Below are positions 1 through 8,294 of a stretch of DNA of 64,000 nt, piece after piece. Where the stretch lies: positions 79,209 through 143,208 of the forward strand of contig NZ_JADEWL010000002.1 in the NCBI RefSeq assembly GCF_015207665.1, written 5' to 3'. How positions within the stretch are numbered: the first letter of the stretch is position 1; the number at the start of each line of letters is the position of its first letter. The translations under genes and the position numbers were made by a program. The DNA is from Plectonema cf. radiosum LEGE 06105 (GTDB lineage Bacteria > Cyanobacteriota > Cyanobacteriia > Cyanobacteriales > Nostocaceae). A model generated the notes under the pieces. It searched no databases. It saw only the letters and a program-made list of their open reading frames with translations, and was not told the origin of the DNA.

Positions 1-454
1 AACCGGGGTTAACGCTCATGATCAGCACCAAATCGCATAAATCCAGACAGTACTCAATCATATCCAAAGAAGTACCGGGGTTTAATACAACTCCTGCCTT
101 TTTACCAAGTTCCTTGATTTGTCCTAAAGTGCGATGCAAGTGAGGAGAAGCATTATGCTCGCAATGAACGTAAATGTGATCTGCTCCGGCTTTGGCAAAA
201 TCCTCTACATACTTTTCAGGTTCCACAATCATCAAGTGGACATCCAGAGGCTTTTGAGTTACCGGACGAAGCGCCTCCACTATCAGAGGACCAATCGTTA
301 TATTAGGTACAAAACGACCATCCATTACGTCAACGTGAATCCAATCGGCTCCGGCTTCGTCTACAGCACGAACTTCGTCACCAAGACGACTAAAATCTGC
401 TGATAGGATGGATGGAGCGATCACAACGGGTTTTTTAGATTGTTTATTGGTCAT
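1..454 (-). CDS. rpe: Ribulose-phosphate 3-epimerase, 5' part (cut by window edge)
   Basis: Interconverts ribulose-5-phosphate and xylulose-5-phosphate in the Calvin and pentose phosphate cycles (cytosol). Reading the minus strand from the ATG at 454 gives about 151 residues with the family signatures [10 protein letters not shown] near the N-terminus, [14 protein letters not shown] (metal-binding His and catalytic Asp) and HLMIVEPE (second metal His). Family members are about 230-235 residues, so roughly the last 85 lie beyond the left edge. The frame is open to base 1. A plus-strand frame at 134-403 is only its antisense shadow. Identification is firm; the 3' end is not visible. Confidence 0.95.
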   Translation of the reverse strand, partial: MTNKQSKKPVVIAPSILSADFSRLGDEVRAVDEAGADWIHVDVMDGRFVPNITIGPLIVEALRPVTQKPLDVHLMIVEPEKYVEDFAKAGADHIYVHCEHNASPHLHRTLGQIKELGKKAGVVLNPGTSLDMIEYCLDLCDLVLIMSVNPG

Positions 455-538
455 GGCTAGTGGGTCTTTAAGCGTCCTCTTCTGTAATCATTGTAACAAA
501 ATATTGAGATTTATCTCATGAAAAATTGGAAATTAGAC

Positions 539-690
539 AATGGGAGATGGGAATTGGGAATTGGGAATTGGTAATTGGTAATTGGTAATTGGTAATTGGG
601 GATTGGTAACTCCGAACAACTAACAACCATCAACCAACAACCATCAACTAACAACTAACAACCAACAACTAACAACCAACAACTACTTTT
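539..690. repeat. Heptanucleotide STRR tract
   Basis: Head-to-tail heptamers: first AATTGGG/AATTGGT units, then AACAACT/AACAACC and ATCAACC units, running almost to the start codon of the next gene. These degenerate short tandem repeats are typical of Nostocales intergenic DNA. They fill nearly all of the rpe-protease gap, so the protease promoter lies in or overlaps them. Confidence 0.85.
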
Positions 691-692
691 TT

Positions 693-2291
693 ATGAAAAA
701 ACTAATCTGGGTGATTTTGGGTTGTGGTGCTTCTTGCTTGAGCTTGCCGGTATTTGCTTTGACTACTTCTATTAGTAGCGAAGGTATTGATGCTTTGAGG
801 TTACATAAACCACCATATAATTTATCTGGTAGAAAAATTGCTCTTGGTCAAGTGGAAATTGGTCGTCCTGGTCAATTTGGAGTAGATAAATCTGTTTCTA
901 AAAATCGTTCTGTGTCTTTGGCTGGTGTTTTTCAGGGTAATCAACCCGCTAAGTCTGATAAAGGAGTTGACCCTCATGCCTATAATGTTGCTGGTGTAAT
1001 GGTCAGCAATGATAAAGGGTTTCGGGGGATTGCTCCAGGAGCGCGTCTCTATTCCTCTGCTGTTGGTTCTATCAAGGGTATGGGTCAACCCGAAGAATGT
1101 TTATCGACGCAACATATTGCTTTGCAAAATGGTAATGATGTACGCGCTATTAACTTTAGCTTTGGTGAACCTTTAAGCCGCGACCCTAGACCGGAACCAG
1201 TTTTGGATGGTAAAGCTTTACTTACATTATGTGTTGATTGGTCTAGTCGGGTTCATAATGTTTTATATACTATTGCAGGTAATCAGGGTAAGGGTGGTAT
1301 TCCCATCCCTACAGATAATTTTAATGGAATTAACGTTGCTTTTTCCTCTCGTCGAGAAAATATTTTTAGAAAACTTGACGTTTCTAATTTGGTAGCTATT
1401 AATCAGTCAATGAGCGCACGCTTAGCTGGTAAGGAACTTAATTTAGGTCCGCGTCGTACCATCAGCATTGTGGCACCTGGGAATAATATTCGCTTGCTCA
1501 ATCCTAATGGACAAATTAAAAAGGTCACGGGTACGAGTTTTGCCGCACCTCACGTTACAGCCACTGTGGCTTTATTGCAAGAATTTAGTGATACGATGTT
1601 AAGAAAATCCCTAAAATCACCTGCTCCCCAACAACTTGCTTGGAGTCTTGATGCTCGCCGTCATCAAGTAATGAAAGCTGTTTTACTCAATTCAGCGGAG
1701 AAGATTAAAGATGATGGAAATGGTTTGAAGTTGGGGATGACTCGTACTTTAATTGATAAGCAGAATCAAGACTGGTTAGGTTCTGATGCTTACAAAGACG
1801 AAGCAATTCCTTTACATAATCAGATGGGAACCGGACATTTAAATGCTTTTCGTGCTTACCAACAGTTTAGCGCTCGACAATGGAGTCCATCCCAAGCAGT
1901 ACCTGCTATTGGCTGGGATTATCGCACAATTTTAACCGGAACATCTGCGGATTATACTTTAGCAAAACCTTTACAAAAAGGCAGTTTTGTGTCTATTACT
2001 TTAACTTGGGATAGGTTAGTAGAACTCGAAGATCAAAACAAAAACGGTAAATATGATAAAGGGGAAAATTTTCGCGATCGCGGTTTGAATAATCTCGATT
2101 TGCATTTAGTAAAAGCCGATAGTCAAAATTCCAACAATGGCAGTACTTGCGCTTCTGTTAGTCAAGTTGATAGCGTGGAGCATATTTTCTGTGAGATACC
2201 AGAAGATGGTAATTATAAAATTAGCGTCAAGTTTAAAGACAGCATCAACGAACCAACTCAACCTTATGCTTTGGCTTGGTGGACTCCTTAA
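693..2291 (+). CDS. Secreted S8 (subtilisin-like) serine protease
   Basis: A 532-residue protein with a signal peptide (hydrophobic stretch to about residue 22, ending VFA). The S8 motifs are recognisable: HAYNVAGV carries the catalytic His (H95), YTIAGN the oxyanion Asn (N197), and GTSFAAPH the nucleophile Ser (S282). The usual catalytic Asp region (V-x-D-x-G) aligns with QVEIG, putting Glu55 where Asp is expected. The C-terminal third has an Asp-rich Ca-binding-like stretch (DQNKNGKYDKGE) and a beta-rich segment with two Cys, like a pre-peptidase C-terminal domain. Probably an exported protease; substrate unknown. The Asp-to-Glu change may alter activity. It is preceded by a repeat tract and not part of an operon. 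Confidence 0.85.
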   Translation: MKKLIWVILGCGASCLSLPVFALTTSISSEGIDALRLHKPPYNLSGRKIALGQVEIGRPGQFGVDKSVSKNRSVSLAGVFQGNQPAKSDKGVDPHAYNVAGVMVSNDKGFRGIAPGARLYSSAVGSIKGMGQPEECLSTQHIALQNGNDVRAINFSFGEPLSRDPRPEPVLDGKALLTLCVDWSSRVHNVLYTIAGNQGKGGIPIPTDNFNGINVAFSSRRENIFRKLDVSNLVAINQSMSARLAGKELNLGPRRTISIVAPGNNIRLLNPNGQIKKVTGTSFAAPHVTATVALLQEFSDTMLRKSLKSPAPQQLAWSLDARRHQVMKAVLLNSAEKIKDDGNGLKLGMTRTLIDKQNQDWLGSDAYKDEAIPLHNQMGTGHLNAFRAYQQFSARQWSPSQAVPAIGWDYRTILTGTSADYTLAKPLQKGSFVSITLTWDRLVELEDQNKNGKYDKGENFRDRGLNNLDLHLVKADSQNSNNGSTCASVSQVDSVEHIFCEIPEDGNYKISVKFKDSINEPTQPYALAWWTP

Positions 2292-2737
2292 ACAGTTAAC
2301 AGTTGACAGTTATCAGTTAACAATAAACTTTTGGTGTTACTAAGTATGTATCCTAAAAAAAACACGACTTCTGTGATGATCGCGTATATGTCGGGTTTTT
2401 ATCAGCATGAAAGTGGTGTTACGGATGTTTATCCTAAAAACCCGACTTCTGCAAATAGTCAAATCAATTTAACATTTATTAACATTCTGCCCAAGTCAGA
2501 AGAAATTTAAGCAGGGTTGTGTTATATCTCAACTTGAAACTCTGTGCAATCTGTAATATCTAAACTTTTATAATCACTTCCTGCTTCTTCACAGAAACTT
2601 AATACTAAAATAAAATAAGTATAAAGTAACACTTTGAATTCTAAAAAACCCGGATAAGGAATTCATTCCAATGGAATCTTATGTGTGGAATTTAATTCGC
2701 TCCTCCTTCACTCAATTATTTTATCCGGAGTGACGAA
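2292..2737. other. Intergenic region: repeats only
   Basis: Short CAGTTAA-type heptamers lie directly after the protease stop codon, followed by a copy of the dispersed palindromic element at 2351-2450. The remaining 290 bases are AT-rich with no coding signal. The last few bases, CCGGAGTGACGAA before the ATG at 2738, hold a plausible ribosome binding site. Confidence 0.5.
2351..2450. repeat. Dispersed AGAAGTCGGGTTTT palindromic repeat, copy 1
   Basis: Inverted arms AACACGACTTCT (about 2360-2372), GTCGGGTTTTTAT (2390-2402) and AAAAACCCGACTTCT (2436-2450) surround an internal segment containing TTACGGAT. The same arms and TTACGGAT-like core recur at 17510, 18975, 37093 and 51192. It has no ORF and resembles a small non-autonomous palindromic element. 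Confidence 0.75.
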
Positions 2738-3253
2738 ATGTTATTCGCTAAATCTAATATATCTACTGATGTTCAGACGTTCATCGAAAAATTAGCACGA
2801 CTTGATCTCGGACCAATTGCCTATAGACTTATGTATTGTAACGAAGACAAATGGAATATTCAACAAACAAACCAAGCGATTTTACAATATCTAATGTTTT
2901 TGTTGTTGATTTATCTTTACCCTAACGGTGAACTTGTACCGAATGAAGAAATTGACCGGGTATGGCATTACCACATTCTTGATACTATCAAATACGCTGA
3001 AGATTGCGAAATGCTATTTGGTCGATTTATCCATCATTTTCCTTACTTTGGCAAGCGGGGGAAAACGGATCAAGATAATCTACAAAAAACTTTCGAGCAA
3101 ACCCAAGTACTTTTTCAAGAACACTTTGGAATCAACATGGAAATCACAAACAAAAAGAGCATTGCATCTGATTGTCAACCTATTGGTAAGATAACACAAC
3201 TTGTTCGACCGCGTGTAGATATCGGTGAAATTTTTACTGCCGGGTATCGATAG
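2738..3253 (+). CDS. Glycine-rich-domain-containing-protein-like (GRDP/DUF1399) protein
   Basis: A 171-residue protein of unknown function. The central motif IDRVWHYHILDTIKYAEDC followed by FGRFIHHFPYFGKRG matches the conserved His-rich core (W-H-x-H-I-L-D-T ... H-H-F-P-Y-F-G) of the GRDP-like family (Pfam glycine_rich/DUF1399), known from plants and cyanobacteria. The glycine-rich tail of plant members is absent, which is usual in bacteria. There is no signal peptide or membrane segment, so it is probably cytosolic. The clustered His and Cys residues suggest metal binding, which is inference. Single gene with a clear upstream ribosome binding site. Confidence 0.75.
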   Translation: MLFAKSNISTDVQTFIEKLARLDLGPIAYRLMYCNEDKWNIQQTNQAILQYLMFLLLIYLYPNGELVPNEEIDRVWHYHILDTIKYAEDCEMLFGRFIHHFPYFGKRGKTDQDNLQKTFEQTQVLFQEHFGINMEITNKKSIASDCQPIGKITQLVRPRVDIGEIFTAGYR

Positions 3254-3397
3254 AGCGATATTTGATTTTTGAAAACCTGTAAGTATATTTTGTGTTCCCT
3301 ATCTCGACTAGTTATAATTGCTGCAACAACCGCAGTTCAAACTGTTATTTTGAAACTACGGTCAGGTTAAATAAAAATTAAACCGGACTCCTGTAAA

Positions 3398-3979
3398 CTA
3401 GCGGAAATTACCGTTAATTATCATGGAAGGGTCAAAATTTTGCCAACTTGCTTTTAGCGAACCGTTATCTAGATACGCCTTCAAAGTTAAACTGTCTCCA
3501 TTGGAATCTAAACTACTCGAAGCATTCAAGGTAAAATCAATGTTACTGTAAGCGTGGATGGTTTGATCGGGAATCATATTTTTGATAGTCGGAGCGTGTT
3601 TAATACCATTGATAATAACAGTTACAATGGTCATAGTTTGAGAATCGTTCCAACCATACCAATGATGATTTTTTGCAACCCATTCTAATGTTAAGGTGCT
3701 TGCCGAATGAGGTATTTTTTGAAGTAGCGCTTCTTTAAGAATCGGATTTCCATCAATTTTGATATTGGAATAAATGTTACATTGTTTATCCCAAGAATCG
3801 ATAACCGCAAGCAAAAAATCTATTTCTATACTTTCATGAGCGGGAAGTCCAGCGAAAGTAATTACTTTTGTATATTCTGTTTCTTTTGTTAGTTGTGTTT
3901 GAGTTGTAAGGCTGAACAATTTATCACCTTTAAAGATTAAGTAAGGAATAGGGAACAACAATAATGGACGAATAATCAA
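3398..3979 (-). CDS. Adhesin fragment with Ig/cadherin-like (He_PIG-type) module
   Basis: 193 residues. The middle (about residues 38-110) resembles a beta-rich module seen in giant cyanobacterial DUF4347 surface proteins (F-x-x-LPAHESIEIDF-x-x-x-x-IDSWD). The C-terminus (about 125-190) resembles a putative Ig/dystroglycan-cadherin repeat (PTI-x-x-MIPDQTI ... SLDSNGDSLTLKAYLDNG), which then stops. Its ATG overlaps the stop of the DUF4347 gene upstream (ATGA at 3976-3979). The two are therefore either translationally coupled or a single long adhesin ORF broken by a frameshift; I favour the latter. Normal proteins of this kind have thousands of residues, so this is probably a remnant. Confidence 0.5.
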   Translation of the reverse strand: MIIRPLLLFPIPYLIFKGDKLFSLTTQTQLTKETEYTKVITFAGLPAHESIEIDFLLAVIDSWDKQCNIYSNIKIDGNPILKEALLQKIPHSASTLTLEWVAKNHHWYGWNDSQTMTIVTVIINGIKHAPTIKNMIPDQTIHAYSNIDFTLNASSSLDSNGDSLTLKAYLDNGSLKASWQNFDPSMIINGNFR

Positions 3980-4503
3980 TCTTGAAGTACTTTAATATTG
4001 GTTTGCCAAGTTGAAGGTAATATTGTCAAATTGGAGTTGATTTCTCCGAGAAAATAGTTCAACTGCAAGCAAACTCCTTTAGCTGTATCATCTACTTTCC
4101 ATATAGACGCACCAATATTAGCTCCTGTTAATAAATGCAAACGCCGAATAAACTCGTTTCCTGTATTTCCAGCCGCAACATTGCATCCGTAAAGCAACAA
4201 ATTGGGTACAGACCAAGTTTTCAATTGAGAAGCATAATGTTTGAGATTAAATAAGTTAAAATTACTCTTTCCTAAATATAAGCAACCAGGAGAACCGTTA
4301 GAAATAATATGAAGACTTTTGAGACGGTTACATTTATTTAAAGTTTGAGTAATTTGTTCAACTTCATGATAATTGGATCGAATAAGAATTATCTGTGAAC
4401 AAGGTAATAAAGCTTGAACTAAACTCTGAAAGTCTTCCACAGCATCGTCAATAAAAACTAAAGTACGGACGGTGTTAAAGCTGACTTTCTGCTCATTATA
4501 CAT
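3976..4503 (-). CDS. DUF4347 domain protein (short)
   Basis: 175 residues forming one DUF4347 domain: LVFIDDAVEDFQSL at the start, then LHIISNGSPGCLYLG and LLLYGCNVAAGNTGNEF, and LTGANIGASIWKVDDTAKG near the end. DUF4347 normally opens very large, multi-domain, secreted or calcium-binding proteins. Here it stands almost alone, and its stop overlaps the start of an adhesin fragment downstream. A second copy lies just upstream at 4609-5103. Function unknown; possibly the broken 5' part of a once larger surface protein. Confidence 0.65.
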   Translation of the reverse strand: MYNEQKVSFNTVRTLVFIDDAVEDFQSLVQALLPCSQIILIRSNYHEVEQITQTLNKCNRLKSLHIISNGSPGCLYLGKSNFNLFNLKHYASQLKTWSVPNLLLYGCNVAAGNTGNEFIRRLHLLTGANIGASIWKVDDTAKGVCLQLNYFLGEINSNLTILPSTWQTNIKVLQD

Positions 4504-4608
4504 AAAATATTGTTGAGAGTTACTGTTTAAATTTAAAAATCATCTGATTCACAATTTCTGATTATTGAGTTGAAAATACTGTTTTCTGCAACTAAAAAAT
4601 CTAGATGA

Positions 4609-5103
4609 TTATCTATATTTTAATACTGCTAATTCTGGTTGGATTGATGTATATTCATTGGTAGTCCAAATCCCAACTCCTACTTTTGTATTTGTTCCTT
4701 GCGTGCTGGCCAAAGTAGAGATTTTTGCGCCGGTTGTTTTGTACAAACGTAAAATAAACTTTTTGCCAATCTCCTCAGCACCTAGGTTAGATCCGTATAA
4801 GAAAATGTTCTTAACTGACCACTTTTTTAATTGATAAGCATAATAATTAAAGTTATGGACAGATAAACTACTATTACCTAAATACAAACAACCCGGTGAA
4901 CCTTGGGAAATAATATGAATATCCCCAAGTGGAAAGTTTTTCTGCACTGCATAAGTAATTTGGTCAATTTCTTGCTTATCCGGTCTTAATATTATCACCT
5001 CCGCTTGAGGCATTATATCTTGTGATATACGCTCTTCTAATATATGAAAATCTTTAATAGATGGGTCTATAACAACTAAAGTAGGAACTCTATTATCACT
5101 CAT
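4609..5103 (-). CDS. DUF4347 domain protein, tandem paralogue
   Basis: 164 residues, clearly related to the next gene: TLVVIDPSIKDFHIL, then IHIISQGSPGCLYLGNSSL, IFLYGSNLGAEEIGKKF and LYKTTGAKIS. The strongly conserved GCNVAAG is altered to GSNLGAE, so this copy is more diverged. It has no signal peptide and none of the C-terminal modules normally following DUF4347. It is a tandem duplicate, and either a domesticated stand-alone domain or a decaying remnant. Confidence 0.6.
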   Translation of the reverse strand: MSDNRVPTLVVIDPSIKDFHILEERISQDIMPQAEVIILRPDKQEIDQITYAVQKNFPLGDIHIISQGSPGCLYLGNSSLSVHNFNYYAYQLKKWSVKNIFLYGSNLGAEEIGKKFILRLYKTTGAKISTLASTQGTNTKVGVGIWTTNEYTSIQPELAVLKYR

Positions 5104-5637
5104 TGTTTGATAGTTATGCTCTGATAAAGTTTCGGAGTCTTCCTAATGGAATGGTATTAATTACCGCAGTTTTATTGCAGAAATTTATATCAAAAAATAT
5201 ACTTCCGCAAATAGCATTGACTAGAGAATATGTGAGTCAAAGCAAATACTTTGAATGATAAAAAAATAGATGCATAGCCCCGATATTTTAAGTCGCTGTA
5301 AGTGCATTTTTATGTATGACCCTGATGATTCAAGTTGTTATAAGTGTGAGAAAAGATGCATGACCCTGATGCCAAATACCTCTATCAGTGTATTCCAACT
5401 GTGTATACCTTGAATAAGGAAAACTGCTTTATAGGCAGAAAGCAGATTACACGCTCATATTGTTAAGCAGTATTTCCTATTTGTCAGCAGGGAAAAGTTA
5501 AGTAAAAGGTAGTTATTGTAGTAATAAATATACTGAAAAACTAGCTTCTATTTTACTTTAGCGAAAAGAAAAAATATTGAGGTTAAAGGTTGAAGGTCAA
5601 AGGTTGAAGGTTAATTCTTACTATCAACTATCAACTA
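5104..5637. other. Intergenic region with imperfect repeats
   Basis: 534 bases without a gene. Around 5270-5370 there are three loosely related GATGCAT/TATGTATGACCCTGATG-like blocks. At 5578-5640 there is an STRR tract of GAAGGTT/AAAGGTT heptamers followed by TATCAAC units that runs into the stop of the next minus-strand gene. The rest is plain AT-rich sequence and should hold the promoter for the minus-strand DUF4347 gene at its left end. Confidence 0.5.
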
Positions 5638-8028
5638 TCATTCAATAGCTTGTAGTAATTCTTGAGCTTCTGTTAATTCCCTTTGCATACCTAGAGTTTC
5701 AAAATCTTTTATCGCTTCATTTGCCCAACGTTTGGCTATATTTGAATTACCAAGTTTTTCTTCTAAACGAGCTAAAGAACGCTTTGTATATGCTCTACTA
5801 CATTTATCTTGATTGTTTTCTGCTATTTGTAAAAGTTCTGTTAAATAATTTTGCGCTTGATTTAATTTTCCCTGTTTGATTGCAATATCTGCTAAAAAAT
5901 CTTTAGCAAGAAAACTCGCACGTTTCCAATTAATTAACTGAGCTTGCTCGAATATTTGTTTAAATAATGCTTTACTTGCTTGATAATTTCCAGTTTTATA
6001 ATTAATCTCGCCTTGATAATACAAAATATGTAGGGATAAGCCTGTCGCACTCAAGGGATTAATCTGAGAATTATTTGAATTATCTAATAAATTTTGAGCT
6101 TCATTTAACCAATCTATTGCTCTAACAAATTGCTGCTTTTGAATATGCCATACACCAATATGAATCGCTAAATCAACTTGCATATCCAATGTTAAATGCT
6201 CGTGCAATTCCCAAGCTTGAATGAATAAATTATCAGCTACATTTAAATGCTCTTCTTGCCCCATCAAGGTAAGCTTCCAAGCGCGATCGCCAAGCATTTC
6301 AGCGGCGATCGCCAAGTCTTGACGAGAAATAGCTGCTTGAGCGAGCCATTCCAACCATAATAGCGGTCCTTCCCAATCAGTTAAACGATTTTGCCGGTAA
6401 GCGAGGGAATATGTATAGCATTTCACATTCCGCCAAAGTTGACACAAATCGCTGTAACGGTCATGTTTAATACACCATTCAATTATTTCTGTCAAGTTAT
6501 CCCATTCTTGGTGCAAATGTTGATAATCTTGCCATTCTCGCCAATCTTTAGCTCCGTGTTGTTGAGCAAACTCTAAATACCAGTTTACCCAACGCTCGCG
6601 AGCATTCTTTTCAAACTCAGGATTGCAAAACATTTCTCCGCTCGCGTATTCGCGAGTTAAAGGTAACATCCCGTAACGTTCTTGACGATAATTAATCAAG
6701 GAAAGTTGTTGCAATTTAGCTAAACCATCTGCGGCTTTCAAGGTATTATCTACCCCAGCAACTATTCGTAATGCTGACGTTATTGGTGGTTTAGCAAATA
6801 GTGACAATGCCATTAAAAAGTAGTAAGCCGGTTGTCCCTTCAATGGCTGCACGGAACTGTCGAAATAAAATCGGCAGAAATCTCCTCGATCGGGTATCAA
6901 ACAAGAAGTAACATTATCGAAGCTGTAACCAGCATTTAACTGTCCAATGGCGTAGATGATTGCGGCGGGAATTCCCCCTGTGGTTTGATATAGCTGGACA
7001 TATTGCTTTAAACTCAAGTCTACTTGTTTCTCGGCTGCTTTTTGTTGAATTAATATTAAAGCTTCGGTTTGAGTCAAAGATGATAAACGAACTGCATTGA
7101 AAGGGGTTTTTTCTCGACTAGTAATTAAAGCTTTTACTGTTGGTGGAAGTTCGTATAAAAAGCTTAGTACTTGTTGTTGTTCTTCTAAAGTATCTAAGTT
7201 ATCAATAATTAGTAAAGTCCTCATATTTGCCAAGCATTTGTAGATTTGCTCGTAGGCTTGTTCAAAACTTGCGGGAGGAGAATGATCAAAGTTAATTGTG
7301 CGGATTATACTTGTAAAAATATCCCTTAAAGTTTTTTCTCTTCTTAAGCGCGGTAAAATTCCTCTAGAGGTGAAAAATTCAGTTTTTGCAGAAGTAAAAA
7401 CGATTAATTCAAAAGTTGGAATATCTTCTGTTAAGGACTTTTCTAAATCAATATCTTTACTAGCTTGCAAACAACGGTAAGCAATATCCAAAGCTAAAGT
7501 AGTTTTTCCCACACCTCCGATTCCTTCGATGTTTACACAAGGAGTTAAACTTTCAAAAGAAAGTAGTTCTAAGAGTCTTTTCGCTTCAGCTTTCCGACCG
7601 ATTAATTTTGTATAATCTCGTGATGGTAGATTGTGATATACGGGTTGAGGTATTTCTGGAAACTTCAGGTTGTTAACAAAAGTTTCTTTTGCGATTAATT
7701 CCTTAGCAATTATTTTTCCTTTTTCTGCCTGATAAACCTGCTGTTCAAGAATTGCTTTAAAATTAGTTTTGTTAATTTTTTTTTCTAAAGCTTGCGACAA
7801 CCGTTTCCACAGTTTTGGCCCAACGTCATTTTTGATATATTCCTCCGTATAACCACCTTCCGCAGCAATTTGGTTGTATTTTTGACCTTTCCAGGAACCA
7901 CCTAAAACTAAAACCTCTATATTAGAAAGATGCTTGCCTGTTTTAGCCATAAACAGGCTGGACACAAGCATTAAAACTTCTTGAAAGGAAATATTGTTAC
8001 TTGGAGAGCTATGATTTTTATCGCTCAT
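5638..8028 (-). CDS. STAND NTPase: vMAP-type N-terminal domain, NB-ARC, TPR-like repeats
   Basis: 796 residues. Residues 12-95 resemble the N-terminal wHTH-like domain of vWA-MoxR-associated proteins (FQEVLMLVSSLFMAKTGK ... LGGSWKGQKYNQIAAE). An NB-ARC ATPase follows: Walker A GIGGVGKTT (about 169-177), Walker B LLIIDNLDT (272-280) and the sensor motif ITSRE. The C-terminal 300 residues are alpha-helical TPR-like repeats (YYQGEINYKTGNYQASKALF and similar). STAND proteins of this design act as ligand-triggered switches in signalling, and some in antiviral defence. No effector domain (nuclease, TIR, CHAT) is visible, so the output is probably protein-protein. Single gene between repeat tracts. 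Confidence 0.85.
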   Translation of the reverse strand: MSDKNHSSPSNNISFQEVLMLVSSLFMAKTGKHLSNIEVLVLGGSWKGQKYNQIAAEGGYTEEYIKNDVGPKLWKRLSQALEKKINKTNFKAILEQQVYQAEKGKIIAKELIAKETFVNNLKFPEIPQPVYHNLPSRDYTKLIGRKAEAKRLLELLSFESLTPCVNIEGIGGVGKTTLALDIAYRCLQASKDIDLEKSLTEDIPTFELIVFTSAKTEFFTSRGILPRLRREKTLRDIFTSIIRTINFDHSPPASFEQAYEQIYKCLANMRTLLIIDNLDTLEEQQQVLSFLYELPPTVKALITSREKTPFNAVRLSSLTQTEALILIQQKAAEKQVDLSLKQYVQLYQTTGGIPAAIIYAIGQLNAGYSFDNVTSCLIPDRGDFCRFYFDSSVQPLKGQPAYYFLMALSLFAKPPITSALRIVAGVDNTLKAADGLAKLQQLSLINYRQERYGMLPLTREYASGEMFCNPEFEKNARERWVNWYLEFAQQHGAKDWREWQDYQHLHQEWDNLTEIIEWCIKHDRYSDLCQLWRNVKCYTYSLAYRQNRLTDWEGPLLWLEWLAQAAISRQDLAIAAEMLGDRAWKLTLMGQEEHLNVADNLFIQAWELHEHLTLDMQVDLAIHIGVWHIQKQQFVRAIDWLNEAQNLLDNSNNSQINPLSATGLSLHILYYQGEINYKTGNYQASKALFKQIFEQAQLINWKRASFLAKDFLADIAIKQGKLNQAQNYLTELLQIAENNQDKCSRAYTKRSLARLEEKLGNSNIAKRWANEAIKDFETLGMQRELTEAQELLQAIE

Positions 8029-8294
8029 TGCACCACAAAATTAAAGGAGTAGGTTAATAAAATAGTTTACATAATATTTGTTTACTATTAATTGCCTGTA
8101 TCTATAGGATATTATATGATATGATTGTCAAGTCTGTAATCTAGATAACTTTTATTATTTTATAGATTTAAGTTGCAAAAATTGAATAAATAATTGAGAA
8201 GAATATTCTGTTGCCAAAACTGTAACCACCCAAGTATTCTCCAATTTTAGATGTCATAGTCAGAGTAAATTGGGATGGTGAGAATTGTAGTCAT

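Noticed and set aside
134..403. Plus-strand open frame of 89 codons at the left end
   Set aside because: It is antisense to rpe, whose reading frame shows conserved enzyme motifs; the plus-strand product has no recognisable features.
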